From Streptomyces sp. DG2A-72 (lineage in GTDB: Bacteria > Actinomycetota > Actinomycetes > Streptomycetales > Streptomycetaceae), in assembly GCF_030499575.1 (NCBI RefSeq), contig NZ_JASTLC010000001.1, positions 1,674,001 through 1,738,000 on the forward strand: a stretch of DNA of 64,000 bases, read 5' to 3'. Within the stretch, counting starts at the first letter, position 1; each line of letters begins with the position of its first letter. The notes beneath the pieces were generated by a model. The model had not been told where the DNA came from. It worked only from the letters and a program-made list of their open reading frames with translations, and searched no databases. This document shows positions 1-8,126 of the stretch, one piece after another. Both the position numbers and the translations under genes were made by a program.

Positions 1-2274
1 GTGCGGGATGGGGTCGCTGCGGAAGCCGTTGCGGATGTCGCGGCGTTCCCGCATGACCTTGAGGACGGCCTCGCGCTCGGCGTCTTCGTAGGCGGGCGCG
101 GCCGGGCCGGTGGACTCTGGTGTTTCCGCCACTACGGCCGTGCTTTCTTCAAGGTCGGCGGCCCGGGTGTCCAGGTCCTCCGCATGCTGTACGAGTTCGG
201 GGTCGGGCTCCGCCGCTGCGGGCTGGGCGTCGCCGTCCCGCGGGGCGGGGACGACGACCGGGGATTCCTGGTGGTCGTCCGCCGGGAACTGGAGGGCCTG
301 CGGGGGCGTCGGCGCGAGGTGCGGGGTCGTCGGCACCGAGCCCTCCACCGGGACGAACTGGCCCATCGGCTCCTCCGGCACACCTGCGGCCGGGAAAGTG
401 CCCGTGACATCGCCGTCCTGGCCGGCGGCGGCCCCCTCGAACTGCACCTGCTCGTCGACGAGTTCGGCCGGGGTCACGTCCTCGGCGGCGAGCGGCTGAG
501 GCGCCTCCGCGTCGTCCATCGGCGTGCCGACGGCCATGCCGTGCGCCTCCGCCGCCACGACGTCCGGCGTCTCCGGCTGCGCGGCGACGAGGGGCGTGTG
601 CGGTGTCGCGTGCTGCGGACCCTGCGTGTGTTGTGCGTCGGCGACCGGCTGCTCGTGCGGGTCCTGCGCGGGGATCTCGACGTCGGCGGGCGGGAGGGGC
701 TGTGCGGCCTCCGGTGCCGCCGGGAACGGCATGGCGGATTCGGGGGTCTGCGGCCCGGGAGCGGACAGGGCCGGGTCAGGATCCGACACGGATTCGGGTA
801 CGGCCGGGTCGGGGGCGTGCGTGGTCGTGGGGGCGGCCGGGTCAGAGGCGTGTGCGGGCTCCGGTGCGGCCGGTTCGGGAGCGTGTGCGGGCTCCGGTAC
901 GGCTGTTTCCGGGGTGGGTACGACCTCGGGGGTCTGACCGGCGTCCTGGGGGGCGACGACTTCTGCGAGGTGCCCGGCCTCGGGGAGCCCGGCGTCCGGG
1001 GCGGTCACCGTCATCGGAGCCTGAGCGGCATCCGGGGCAACGCCCATGCCGGGCAACGAATCCGCTTCCGGAGCTGACGGAGCCTCGGCCACCTGTCCTG
1101 CGTCCGGGGTGACAGGGCCATCGGGCAGCTGCCCGGCATCGGGGACCGCAGCGTTCTCAGACATCTGCCCGGCATCCGGGACCGCAGCGTACTCAGGCAT
1201 CTGCCCCGCATCCGGAACCGCAGGACCTTCAAGTACCTGCCCGGCGTCCGGAACCGGAAGGCCTTCGGTCACCGGCCCGGCGTCGCCGCCGGACTCGAAC
1301 TCGGCTCCGGCAGCCTGACCGCCCTCTGCCGCGGGCGCGCCTTCCGGCGCCGCCCCGGCCTGCGGTCCGGCAGTGCCGACCGCCTCGGGAGCCGAAGCCC
1401 CGGGCACCTCACCGTTCGAGCCAGCGGTGTCCGTGGGCACAGGCCCGGCCTCCGGCCCAACTGCACCCGCCGAAACCGCCGGAGCTGTCGGATCCGGACC
1501 ACCGTCCGCCCCGTACCCCCCATCAGAACCCGGCACAGCCTCTGCGCCGTACGACGCCTCGCCGCCCTCGGCGGCTTCCACGCCCTCCGCGATGGGCGCA
1601 GCCTCGGCGCCCTCCACACCGTACGCACCCGCCTCCGCCTCCGCCATGCGCGGAGCCGCCACGGCGATCGCCTCTGTGGCGAAGTGGGCCACGGCGGGCT
1701 CGGCTGTCGGGACAACCGTTTCCGCAGGGGCGGCCTCTGTGTGCGCCGGGGCCTGGACCGTGCCCGGTGCGGGCGCACCCCAGGGGGACGCGCCCTGAGG
1801 GGCCGCCTCGCGCAGCTGGGGGACGTCGAGGTACTCGGGGCCGGTCGGGTACGGGCCGGGGCGGCCTGCGGGCGCGCCCGCGGGGCCACGGTCGGCGAGG
1901 GAACGGACCGGGCTGGCGGACTGGTCGGGGGTCGGCGGGCCGAGGTGCAGCGGGCGGCGGTGAGTCGTCGCCGGGGTGGACGGCATCGTCTGCGTGGGCA
2001 GGCGGACGCCGCTGAGGTCCACGTTGCCGCTGTCGCGGCCGGCGGTCTCGTGCGGGCCCGGCTCATGGACGGCCTCGACGACCGGCTCGGGGGCGGGCGG
2101 AGGTACCTCGTTGCCCCACGCGCCCTGGGCGCCCGGCAGCAGCAACAGGTCTTCGTCCTCGGCGGTGGTCTCGGAGAGGTAGGTGTACGCACCGTGCGCG
2201 GGGGCGCCCGGCTGCTCCACCATGCCTGCGCTCTCCGGCAGCCCCTCGCCCGGGACCTGGCCGGTGTCGGTCAT
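1..2274 (-). CDS. cobT: BluB/CobT-type cobalamin lower-ligand protein, N-terminal part (runs off the left edge)
   Basis: The frame is open from the ATG at 2274 to the window edge, giving 758 visible residues. An SD-like GAGGGG lies six bases before the start. Nearly all of the visible protein is Pro/Ala/Glu-rich low-complexity sequence without a recognisable fold, including 12-residue repeats beginning PDAGQ. The last ~35 residues contain EREAVLKVMRERRDIRNGF, which matches the start of the BluB nitroreductase fold (5,6-dimethylbenzimidazole synthase). From family knowledge, streptomycete proteins of this kind carry BluB and then CobT (nicotinate-nucleotide-dimethylbenzimidazole phosphoribosyltransferase). 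The CobT part is outside the window and is inferred. The neighbouring cobL supports a cobalamin role. The many plus-strand open frames here are GC-bias shadows. Confidence 0.75.
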   Translation of the reverse strand, partial: MTDTGQVPGEGLPESAGMVEQPGAPAHGAYTYLSETTAEDEDLLLLPGAQGAWGNEVPPPAPEPVVEAVHEPGPHETAGRDSGNVDLSGVRLPTQTMPSTPATTHRRPLHLGPPTPDQSASPVRSLADRGPAGAPAGRPGPYPTGPEYLDVPQLREAAPQGASPWGAPAPGTVQAPAHTEAAPAETVVPTAEPAVAHFATEAIAVAAPRMAEAEAGAYGVEGAEAAPIAEGVEAAEGGEASYGAEAVPGSDGGYGADGGPDPTAPAVSAGAVGPEAGPVPTDTAGSNGEVPGASAPEAVGTAGPQAGAAPEGAPAAEGGQAAGAEFESGGDAGPVTEGLPVPDAGQVLEGPAVPDAGQMPEYAAVPDAGQMSENAAVPDAGQLPDGPVTPDAGQVAEAPSAPEADSLPGMGVAPDAAQAPMTVTAPDAGLPEAGHLAEVVAPQDAGQTPEVVPTPETAVPEPAHAPEPAAPEPAHASDPAAPTTTHAPDPAVPESVSDPDPALSAPGPQTPESAMPFPAAPEAAQPLPPADVEIPAQDPHEQPVADAQHTQGPQHATPHTPLVAAQPETPDVVAAEAHGMAVGTPMDDAEAPQPLAAEDVTPAELVDEQVQFEGAAAGQDGDVTGTFPAAGVPEEPMGQFVPVEGSVPTTPHLAPTPPQALQFPADDHQESPVVVPAPRDGDAQPAAAEPDPELVQHAEDLDTRAADLEESTAVVAETPESTGPAAPAYEDAEREAVLKVMRERRDIRNGFRSDPIPH
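1021..1300 (-). repeat. 36-bp in-frame tandem repeat inside the BluB/CobT gene
   Basis: Units begin about every 36 bp at 1021, (1057, degenerate), 1093, 1129, 1165, 1201, 1237 and 1273. Each encodes a 12-residue PDAGQxxxxxxx unit on the minus strand. The length is a multiple of three, so copy number can change without breaking the frame. There are no spacers and the whole array is coding, so it is not a CRISPR array. Confidence 0.85.
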
Positions 2275-2642
2275 GCGTACCCCTCGCCCATCGGTTAGTG
2301 CTTCTACGACCTGCTCACCGGGGACGGCGCACCGACCGCCCCCGTAGTGAAGAACGAGCGTGCGTGCCCAGCGGCACGAACGACCCGTCGACAAATGACG
2401 ACAAAGCCATTAACTGGCATTGTCGCGGCCGTTCCCCCGTCACGACAGCATGATCCGCGACGAGACCGCTGTGGACTGCGCCACGTTGCGCGTCCTCCGG
2501 TTCTGCCGTACCACAGCCACCCCAAAAAGGGTGCCCTTTCCGGACATTGACCGACGAAGCGCCGGGTGACCGAGTGCGGTACAACGATCGGCCAGCCTAC
2601 CGCGCGCGGTACGACAACAGGATCACGGGGACGAGATCGGGA
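2275..2642. other. 368-bp intergenic region, cobL to BluB/CobT
   Basis: No credible gene. It holds the RBS of the gene starting at 2274 and presumably its promoter. I looked for the conserved boxes of a cobalamin riboswitch on the minus strand and did not find them. The only local symmetry I see is a short GCCA/TGGC inverted repeat around 2406-2418. Confidence 0.5.
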
Positions 2643-3851
2643 TCAGCCCGCGCGCTCCGGCAGGACCCCGCTGAGCAGGAACGCGACACTCCGTTCCCGC
2701 TCCGTCCAGGCCCGCGTGTCGAGTTCGACGGACTGCAGCAGGGCGCACGCGACCTGGTAGCCGTGTTCGGTCAGGTCGCGGCCGACGAGTTCGGCGGCGT
2801 CGCGGGTGGCGGCGTGGGTGACGATGCGCTGCGGGCGGCGGTCGGCGACCGCGGAGACCACGGCCGCTCCCCCGCCGCCGACCCGGACGACGTCCGGCTC
2901 GGGCAGGTTCTCCAGGACGTGCGGGGCGCTGCCGTGCACGACCTGGAGCTGGACGCCGTGGTGCCGGGCGGCGGACTCGGTGCGGGCGCAGGCCTCGAGC
3001 GCGCTGTCCACGGCGATGACGGCGGCACCGGCCCGGGCGGACTCGACGGCGAAGGCGCCGCTGCCGCAGCCGATGTCCCACACGAGGTCGCCGACGCGCG
3101 GGCCGAGGCGGGCGAGTTGGGCCGCGCGGAGCGGTTCCAGTTCGCCCTCGCCCATGAGACCGCCGTACGCCGCCGCGGGCAGCGTCCAGCCACGTGGCCC
3201 GGCGGCCGGTTCGCGTCCGGCGATCCAGCCGCCCTCGGCCCCGCCGGCGGTTCCTCCGATGACGATGACCACATTGGGATCTCGCCAGGTGTGGTCGGCG
3301 GCCTTGTCGGAGGTGAGGATCGTGACCTGTTCGCGGTCGGTGCCCAGTTCCTCGCAGATGACGAAGGTGCGGTGGACGCCTTCGAGGAGCAGGCCGAGTT
3401 CGGCGGGTCCGGCGCCCGGTGAGGTGAGGACGGCGACCTTGGTGTGCGCGCGGCACACATTCACCGCGCGGCGCAGGGTGCGTCGGTGGGCGACGACCAC
3501 GTGGGCGTCGTCCCAGGGCATCCCGGCGCGGGCGAAGGCGGCGGCCACGGAGGAGACGGCGGGGACGACCTCGACCTCCAGGCCGAACTCGGGCGCGCGC
3601 AGCGTCCGTACGACACCGAAGAAGCCGGGGTCCCCGTCGGCGAGCACCACCGCGGTGCCGCGGTGTCCGGCGATGCGGCGGGCGGCGAGGGCGGCGCTGC
3701 CGAGGCGGATCCGCTCGGCGGTGTGCGGCACTTCGGGGAGCGCGAGGTGGTGGGCGGCGCCGGCCACCAGCGTGGCGGCGCCCAGGGCCGCGCGTGCCGC
3801 GGCGGTCAGGGGCGAACCGTCCCAGCCGATCACCGTGACCCGGTCGGCCAT
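2643..3851 (-). CDS. cobL: Precorrin-6Y C5,15-methyltransferase (decarboxylating), CbiE-CbiT fusion
   Basis: A cytoplasmic cobalamin (corrin ring) enzyme of 402 residues, the usual length for a CobL fusion. Residues 1-200 are a tetrapyrrole methylase (CbiE) domain starting MADRVTVIGWDG with a DGDPGFFG loop near residue 72. Residues ~210-400 are the CbiT methyltransferase with the SAM-binding motif VWDIGCGSGAFAVE near 245. It methylates precorrin-6Y at C5 and C15 and decarboxylates the acetate side chain. It is upstream of and co-directional with the BluB/CobT gene but 368 bp away, so co-transcription is uncertain. No cobalamin riboswitch was recognised upstream. Confidence 0.95.
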   Translation of the reverse strand: MADRVTVIGWDGSPLTAAARAALGAATLVAGAAHHLALPEVPHTAERIRLGSAALAARRIAGHRGTAVVLADGDPGFFGVVRTLRAPEFGLEVEVVPAVSSVAAAFARAGMPWDDAHVVVAHRRTLRRAVNVCRAHTKVAVLTSPGAGPAELGLLLEGVHRTFVICEELGTDREQVTILTSDKAADHTWRDPNVVIVIGGTAGGAEGGWIAGREPAAGPRGWTLPAAAYGGLMGEGELEPLRAAQLARLGPRVGDLVWDIGCGSGAFAVESARAGAAVIAVDSALEACARTESAARHHGVQLQVVHGSAPHVLENLPEPDVVRVGGGGAAVVSAVADRRPQRIVTHAATRDAAELVGRDLTEHGYQVACALLQSVELDTRAWTERERSVAFLLSGVLPERAG

Positions 3852-3966
3852 CGTCGTCAGTCTCCAGAGGGTTTGCGCAGGTCGTCAGGGGGTGGCCCGT
3901 ACCCGGGCTCCGTGAGGGTACCTGGTGGCGTCGGGAGACCCACGAGGGTGGTGGCCGCCTGCGGGC

Positions 3967-4590
3967 TCAGTTCCAGTCGGCGAGCGCGGTGAATCCGCCG
4001 TCGCCGACGCCCGCGAGGTCCTCCGGCAGGAGGCTCCACACGATCACATCGGTGCGTACGTCGGCCCAGTCGCCGCTCTCGGTTCTGCTGCGGGCTATCC
4101 AGGCGTTGCGCAGGACGCCCTCGCTGATGCACCCGATCTTCTGGGCGACCTGCTGGGAGGCGGTGTTGTCGGCGGCGGTGCGCAGCTCCAGCCGCTCGAA
4201 CTTCTGGTCGTGGAACAGCCACTGGGCGGTGGCGAGGGCGGCCTCGGAGGCATAGCCCTCGCCGCGGGCCCAGGGGGCGATGACGTACGCGATCTCGCTG
4301 GCCCGCACCCGCCAGTCGGTGTTCTGCAGGTGCACGATGCCGACGAGACGCTGGGTGAGGAACTCGGTGACCGCGAAGACGATCCCGCGGCCGTCGGTCC
4401 GCTCGGCGGGGGCCTGTTCGGTGACCCAGGCACGTGCGTGGGCCCGGGTGTAGGGGTGCGGGGCCGAGGTCCAGGCGGTGACCATCTCGTCGTTCATCAT
4501 CTCGGCCAGGGAGTCGATGTCCGGCGCCTCGAAGGGGCGCAGCACCAACCGCTCCGTGCTGATGGAGATGTCGGGGAAGGTGCTCGTCAT
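3967..4590 (-). CDS. GNAT family N-acetyltransferase (RimJ/RimL-like)
   Basis: 207 residues from the ATG at 4590, which has GGAG eight bases upstream. A longer frame reaches 4686 but has no RBS and an unrelated N-terminus. The pattern STERLVLRPFEAPDIDSL at the N-terminus, the central VGIVHLQNTDWRVRASEIAYVI and a region around GEGYASEAALA fit acetyl-CoA binding in GNAT_3 proteins, which acylate N-terminal or small-molecule amines. The substrate cannot be read from the sequence. It lies upstream of cobL in the same direction with a 115-bp gap. Confidence 0.85.
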   Translation of the reverse strand: MTSTFPDISISTERLVLRPFEAPDIDSLAEMMNDEMVTAWTSAPHPYTRAHARAWVTEQAPAERTDGRGIVFAVTEFLTQRLVGIVHLQNTDWRVRASEIAYVIAPWARGEGYASEAALATAQWLFHDQKFERLELRTAADNTASQQVAQKIGCISEGVLRNAWIARSRTESGDWADVRTDVIVWSLLPEDLAGVGDGGFTALADWN

Positions 4591-4669
4591 GCGCCGCTCC
4601 GTAACCTTCGGTAAACCTGCAGGGCCTGCTGAACTGCCCAGCATGCAGCATGAAAGCACTGAACCGCAC

Positions 4670-4706
4670 CACGGGGTCCACACCAAGTGAAGGCGCGGAC
4701 CCCGTG
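4670..4706 (-). terminator. Hairpin terminator after the metNIQ remnant
   Basis: CACGGGGTCC at 4670-4679 pairs perfectly with GGACCCCGTG at 4697-4706 (10 bp, 17-nt loop). It lies 27 bp beyond the metQ stop, with no T-run, as is common in streptomycetes. Confidence 0.65.
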
Positions 4707-4732
4707 CGTGGCGAAACGCCGTGTACGCGCCG

Positions 4733-5344
4733 TCAGAAGGCGGCCACGACCGCGCCGTCGTACTTGTCCTCGATGAACTTCTTCACTTCGGGCGAGGTGA
4801 GCAGCTCGGCCAGCTTCCGCACGCGCGGGTCGTCCTCGTTGCCCTTCTTCACAGCAAGGAAGTTGCCGTACGGGTTGTCCTTGGGCGACTCGGCGACGAG
4901 GGCGTCCTCGGCCGGGCTGAGGTCGGCCTCCAGGGCGTAGTTGCCGTTGATCACGGCGGCGTCGACATCGCCGAGGGAGCGCGGCAGTTGGGCCGCCTCG
5001 AGCTCCTTGAACTGGAGGTTCTTGGGATTGGAGGCGATGTCCTTGGGGGTCGCCTCGTAGCCGACGCCCGCCTTGAGCTTGATGACGCCGTTGGTTTCCA
5101 GCAGCTTCAGCGCGCGGGCCTCGTTGGTGGTGTCGTTGGGCAGGGCGATGGTGGCGCCCTTCTTCAGGTCCGTGAGCTTCTTGACGCCCTGGGAGTACAC
5201 GCCGAGCGGCTCCAGGTGCACCGTGGCGTCGGGCACGGCCACGATGTCGGTGCCGTTCTTCTTGTTGAAGTCGTCCAGGTACGGCTGGTGCTGGAAGTAG
5301 TTGGCGTCGATCTCGCCCTGCTGGACGGCCGTGTTCGGAGTCAC
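4733..5344 (-). pseudogene. metQ: MetQ/NlpA methionine-binding lipoprotein, 5'-truncated
   Basis: The last ~203 residues of a MetQ substrate-binding lipoprotein are intact (VTPNTAVQQGEIDANYFQHQ through to KFIEDKYDGAVVAAF). The start codon, signal peptide, lipobox cysteine and first ~80-90 residues normally present are missing. Immediately upstream the frame runs into the 3' end of metI, so the junction lies at about 5340-5347 and suggests one deletion spanning the metI-metQ boundary. A GTG at 5344 overlaps the metI TGA, so a cytoplasmic fragment could be made by coupling, but it could not act as a lipoprotein. The importer is therefore probably without its own receptor. An assembly error is possible. 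Confidence 0.85.
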
Positions 5345-6048
5345 ATCAGCAGCCGAAGCTTGGGTGCGGGGCCCGAGGTGCCGCCCCGGCGATGCAGGGA
5401 GCGGGCCGCGTAGTCGCCGGCGAACTGGATGAGGGAGATGACCACGGCGAGGATCGCGACGGTGAGCCACATCAGTTCGGTCTCGAAGCGCTGGTAGCCG
5501 TAGCGGATGGCGATGTCGCCGAGGCCGCCCGCGCCGACCGTGCCGGCCATCGCGGAGTAGCCGATGAGGGCGACGATCGTGGTCGTGGTACTGGCGATCA
5601 GCGAGGGCAGCGACTCGGGTACGAGGACCTTGCGGACGATCGTCCAGGTGTTGCCGCCCATCGACTGCACGGCCTCGACGAGCCCGCCGTCCACTTCGCG
5701 GACAGCCGTCTCAACAAGGCGCGCGAAGAAGGGAATCGCACCGATGGCGAGCGGCACGATGGCGGCCTCGCGGCCGATGGTCGTGCCGGTGATCGAGCGC
5801 GTGAAGCCCATCAGCGCGACCATCAGGATGATGAACGGCATCGAGCGGGCGACGTTCACGATCTGCCCGATCACCTTGTTCGCGACGACGTTCTGGAGCA
5901 GTCCGCCCCGGTCGGTGAGGACGAGCAGGACGCCGAGCGGAAGACCGCCGACGACGGCGATGAGCGTGGACCAGCCGACCATGTAGAGGGTGTCCCAACA
6001 GGCCTGCTCCAGCAGGGGCTGCTTCGCCGAAAAATCAGCCCAGGTCAT
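5341..6048 (-). CDS. metI: Methionine ABC transporter permease
   Basis: About 235 residues and typical of MetI. Hydrophobic segments lie near residues 20-40, 60-80, 85-105, 150-175 and 195-215. The inner-membrane permease signature around VEAVQSMGGNTWTIVRKVL (the EAA loop that docks on the ATPase) is clear. The ATG at 6048 overlaps the metN stop (TGATG); a GTG one codon earlier is possible. The C-terminus ends abruptly in KLRLLM at the apparent metQ deletion junction, so a few native terminal residues may be lost. The core permease looks intact. Confidence 0.93.
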   Translation of the reverse strand: MTWADFSAKQPLLEQACWDTLYMVGWSTLIAVVGGLPLGVLLVLTDRGGLLQNVVANKVIGQIVNVARSMPFIILMVALMGFTRSITGTTIGREAAIVPLAIGAIPFFARLVETAVREVDGGLVEAVQSMGGNTWTIVRKVLVPESLPSLIASTTTTIVALIGYSAMAGTVGAGGLGDIAIRYGYQRFETELMWLTVAILAVVISLIQFAGDYAARSLHRRGGTSGPAPKLRLLM

Positions 6049-7106
6049 CACTTGGCACCTTCCGTGAGCAGTACGGGCTCCTGGCCCAGCACGTCGATCT
6101 GCAGGCCCTGTTCGCGCAGGAAGCCGATCGGCACGACGTTGTCCTCGTAGCGGCCGGGCAGTTCGATGCGCATGCGGCCGATCTGGAGGCCGCCGACGGT
6201 GTCGATGGCGGCGCCGAGGATCGAGATGTCGATGTTGTAGGTGCGCGAGAGCTGGGAGACGACCGGCTGGGTGGCGGCCTCGCCCTGGAAGGTGACGTCG
6301 ACGACGGTGCGGTCGGCGTCGGTGGCCTCACCGCCCACCGGGAAGAGCGCGGAGGCCAGTTCGGAGCCTGGCGTCGCGAGCAGCTCGCTCACCGTTCCGG
6401 ACTCGACGATGCGGCCCTTCTCCATGAGCGCGGCCGAGTCGCAGATCGACTTCACGACGTCCATCTCGTGGGTGATGAGCAGGACGGTCAGGCCCAGCTG
6501 CCGGTTCAGGTCGCGCAGCAGCTGGAGGATCGAGCGGGTGGTCTCCGGGTCGAGGGCACTGGTGGCCTCGTCGGAGAGCAGCACCTTCGGGTCGCCGGCC
6601 AGGGCGCGGGCGATGCCGACGCGCTGCTTCTGGCCGCCGGAGAGCTGGGCGGGGTAGGCCTTGGCCTTGTCCGCCAGACCCACCATGTCCAGCAGCTCGA
6701 GCGCCTTGCGGGAGCGCTCCTTGCCGGACGTGCCGAGGATTTCGAGCGGCAGCTCGACGTTGTCCTGGACCGTCCGGGAGGACAGCAGGTTGAAGTGCTG
6801 GAACACCATGCCGATACGGCTGCGCGCCTGACGCAGCTCCTTGCCGGCACGCGGTCCGCGCCCGGCGAGCGCGGTGAGGTCCTGACCGGCGACGGTGACC
6901 GTGCCGGCGGTGGGGCGCTCCAGGAGGTTGATGCAGCGGATCAGCGAGGACTTGCCGGCGCCGGACTGGCCTATGACGCCGTACACCTCGCCTTCGCGGA
7001 CGTGCAGGTCGACGCCGTCGAGGGCGGTGACCTCTCGGCCGCGGGAGCGGTCAGCCCGATAAATTTTCGTCAGGCCAGATGTGGTGATCACTGGGGATTC
7101 CGTCAC
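6048..7106 (-). CDS. metN: Methionine ABC transporter ATP-binding protein
   Basis: 352 residues. Walker A is GQSGAGKSS near residue 48, the signature LSGGQKQRVGIARAL near 160, and Walker B ends in the degenerate LLSDEATSALD. The C-terminal ~80 residues form the NIL/ACT-like domain that senses methionine in MetN (VVDVTFQGEAATQPVVSQL). It powers L- and D-methionine import with MetI and MetQ. The GTG at 7106 is used here; a GTG at 7091 (VITTSGLTKIYRA) is an alternative. A Cys/Met-rich leader ORF lies upstream at 7251-7337. Confidence 0.95.
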   Translation of the reverse strand: MTESPVITTSGLTKIYRADRSRGREVTALDGVDLHVREGEVYGVIGQSGAGKSSLIRCINLLERPTAGTVTVAGQDLTALAGRGPRAGKELRQARSRIGMVFQHFNLLSSRTVQDNVELPLEILGTSGKERSRKALELLDMVGLADKAKAYPAQLSGGQKQRVGIARALAGDPKVLLSDEATSALDPETTRSILQLLRDLNRQLGLTVLLITHEMDVVKSICDSAALMEKGRIVESGTVSELLATPGSELASALFPVGGEATDADRTVVDVTFQGEAATQPVVSQLSRTYNIDISILGAAIDTVGGLQIGRMRIELPGRYEDNVVPIGFLREQGLQIDVLGQEPVLLTEGAK

Positions 7107-7250
7107 TGTCGAGTACGCGGGCGTGGGTGTGCCCTGGTGCGGGAGAGAAGGTGTGCGCGGGCAATGTGGTCACGTACGGCAAACGGCGTACGGACATGCC
7201 ACGGCAGCTCGCTTCGGGGCGCGAGGCTCAGGAGGTCGTGCGGGGGCCCT

Positions 7251-7337
7251 CTAGAAGGCGCACATTCGACACATACAACGAGCACCGGGCGTCATGGTCG
7301 CCTCGGTCGCAAGGGTGCGGCAGCTCGTCGTGGTCAT
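7251..7337 (-). CDS. Putative Cys/Met-rich leader peptide upstream of metN
   Basis: A 28-codon ORF (ATG at 7337, TAG at 7251) ends RCMCRMCAF and holds four Cys and four Met. Three Cys and two Met fall in the last eight residues. It lies ~145 bp upstream of metN on the same strand in an otherwise gene-free 303-bp leader. Known precedent: actinobacterial sulfur genes often follow short Cys-rich uORFs that attenuate expression. A methionine importer is a logical target. No clear SD precedes it, so it may be leaderless. Translation is inferred. An overlapping frame at 7103-7285 is Arg/Pro-rich and looks like a shadow. Confidence 0.55.
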   Translation of the reverse strand: MTTTSCRTLATEATMTPGARCMCRMCAF

Positions 7338-7373
7338 GCGATCAGTAAACCAGACCTACGGTCCTTACCGAGC

Positions 7374-7400
7374 GCCGCTGTCCGCATGGTGGACAGCGGC
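7374..7400 (-). terminator. Hairpin terminator of the HAD phosphatase gene
   Basis: GCCGCTGTCC at 7374-7383 pairs perfectly with GGACAGCGGC at 7391-7400 around a 7-nt loop. It lies 10 bp beyond the stop codon at 7410. Confidence 0.75.
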
Positions 7401-7409
7401 GGACAGGCG

Positions 7410-8057
7410 TCAGCGGCGGACGGAGATCTCCACTCCCCCGTCGGTGACCAGCGCGGACAGGGCCGACAGGTCGGTGACCACCAGATCGGCGTCCAACTCG
7501 TGGGCCTGGTGGGTTGTGGCCAACGCCACGGTGGTCATCCCGGCGGCGCGGCCCGACCGGAGCCCGGCCGGGGCGTCCTCGAAGACGACGCAGTGCGCGG
7601 GGTCGACGCCCAGTTCGCGCGCGGCGAGGAGGTAGGGCTCGGGGTCGGGCTTGCCGCGTGTGATGTCGTCGGCGGTGACCATGGTCTTGGGGAGGATGCC
7701 GACGGCGTGGAGCCGCGCCTCGGCGAGCCTGCGGGTGGCGGAAGTGACCACGGCCCAGCGGTCGGCGGGCAGCGAGTCGAGGAAGTCCTTCGTGCCGGGC
7801 AGCAGGCGCACGCCGCCATTCGGTACGTCCTCCACCTCCAGCGTCTCGATCCGCGCGAGGGCCTCCGGCACCACATGCGCAGGCAGCAGGTCGGCGACTA
7901 TCTCGACGGCCGGGCGTCCGTGCAGCTCGACCCTGCCGAACTCCTCCGTGATGCCGTACTCCCCGGCCCAGCGCGCCCAACAGCGGTCCACGGAGGCGAG
8001 GGAGGAGACGAGGGTGCCGTCGTTGTCGAACAGGAGGGCTTGTGCACGGATCTTCAT
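7410..8057 (-). CDS. HAD-superfamily sugar-phosphatase-like hydrolase
   Basis: 215 residues from the ATG at 8057; the longer frame to 8528 overlaps two opposite-strand genes and is rejected. Motif I is LLFDNDGTL (nucleophile and acid/base aspartates), motif II is VVTSATRR, the motif III lysine lies in RGKPDPEPY, and motif IV is VVFEDAPAG. The helical cap between residues ~20 and 85 fits the beta-phosphoglucomutase/2-deoxyglucose-6-phosphatase group. It is a cytoplasmic phosphatase or mutase of unknown substrate. A terminator follows directly. Confidence 0.88.
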   Translation of the reverse strand: MKIRAQALLFDNDGTLVSSLASVDRCWARWAGEYGITEEFGRVELHGRPAVEIVADLLPAHVVPEALARIETLEVEDVPNGGVRLLPGTKDFLDSLPADRWAVVTSATRRLAEARLHAVGILPKTMVTADDITRGKPDPEPYLLAARELGVDPAHCVVFEDAPAGLRSGRAAGMTTVALATTHQAHELDADLVVTDLSALSALVTDGGVEISVRR

Positions 8058-8126
8058 GCCCTCGACCCTACGGTGCGTCCCGGGGGCCGCCGCATCAGGC
8101 CTTTTGGGCCGTAATAGGCTCGCCGC

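Noticed and set aside
1021..1300. CRISPR-like periodic repeat
   Set aside because: 36-bp units are contiguous without spacers, degenerate and in frame with a protein.
1..1798. Long plus-strand open frames opposite the BluB/CobT gene
   Set aside because: They are Gly/Arg- or Ala/Ser-rich shadows produced by GC bias; the minus frame holds the repeat structure and ends in a recognisable BluB segment.
2275..2642. Cobalamin riboswitch near cobL and BluB/CobT
   Set aside because: Conserved B12-box sequences were not found in this gap or in 3852-3966.
7103..7285. A 60-residue frame ending on the metN start
   Set aside because: Rich in Arg/Pro/His, typical of out-of-frame GC-rich DNA; the overlapping 28-codon Cys/Met ORF is the better leader candidate, though coupling to metN cannot be fully excluded.
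7107..7409. SAM riboswitch upstream of metN
   Set aside because: No recognisable SAM-I, SAM-II or SAM-IV core; a leader peptide fits better.
6468..8114. A 548-residue plus-strand frame across metN, its leader and the HAD gene
   Set aside because: It lacks any domain, has shadow-type composition, and would overlap well-supported minus genes.
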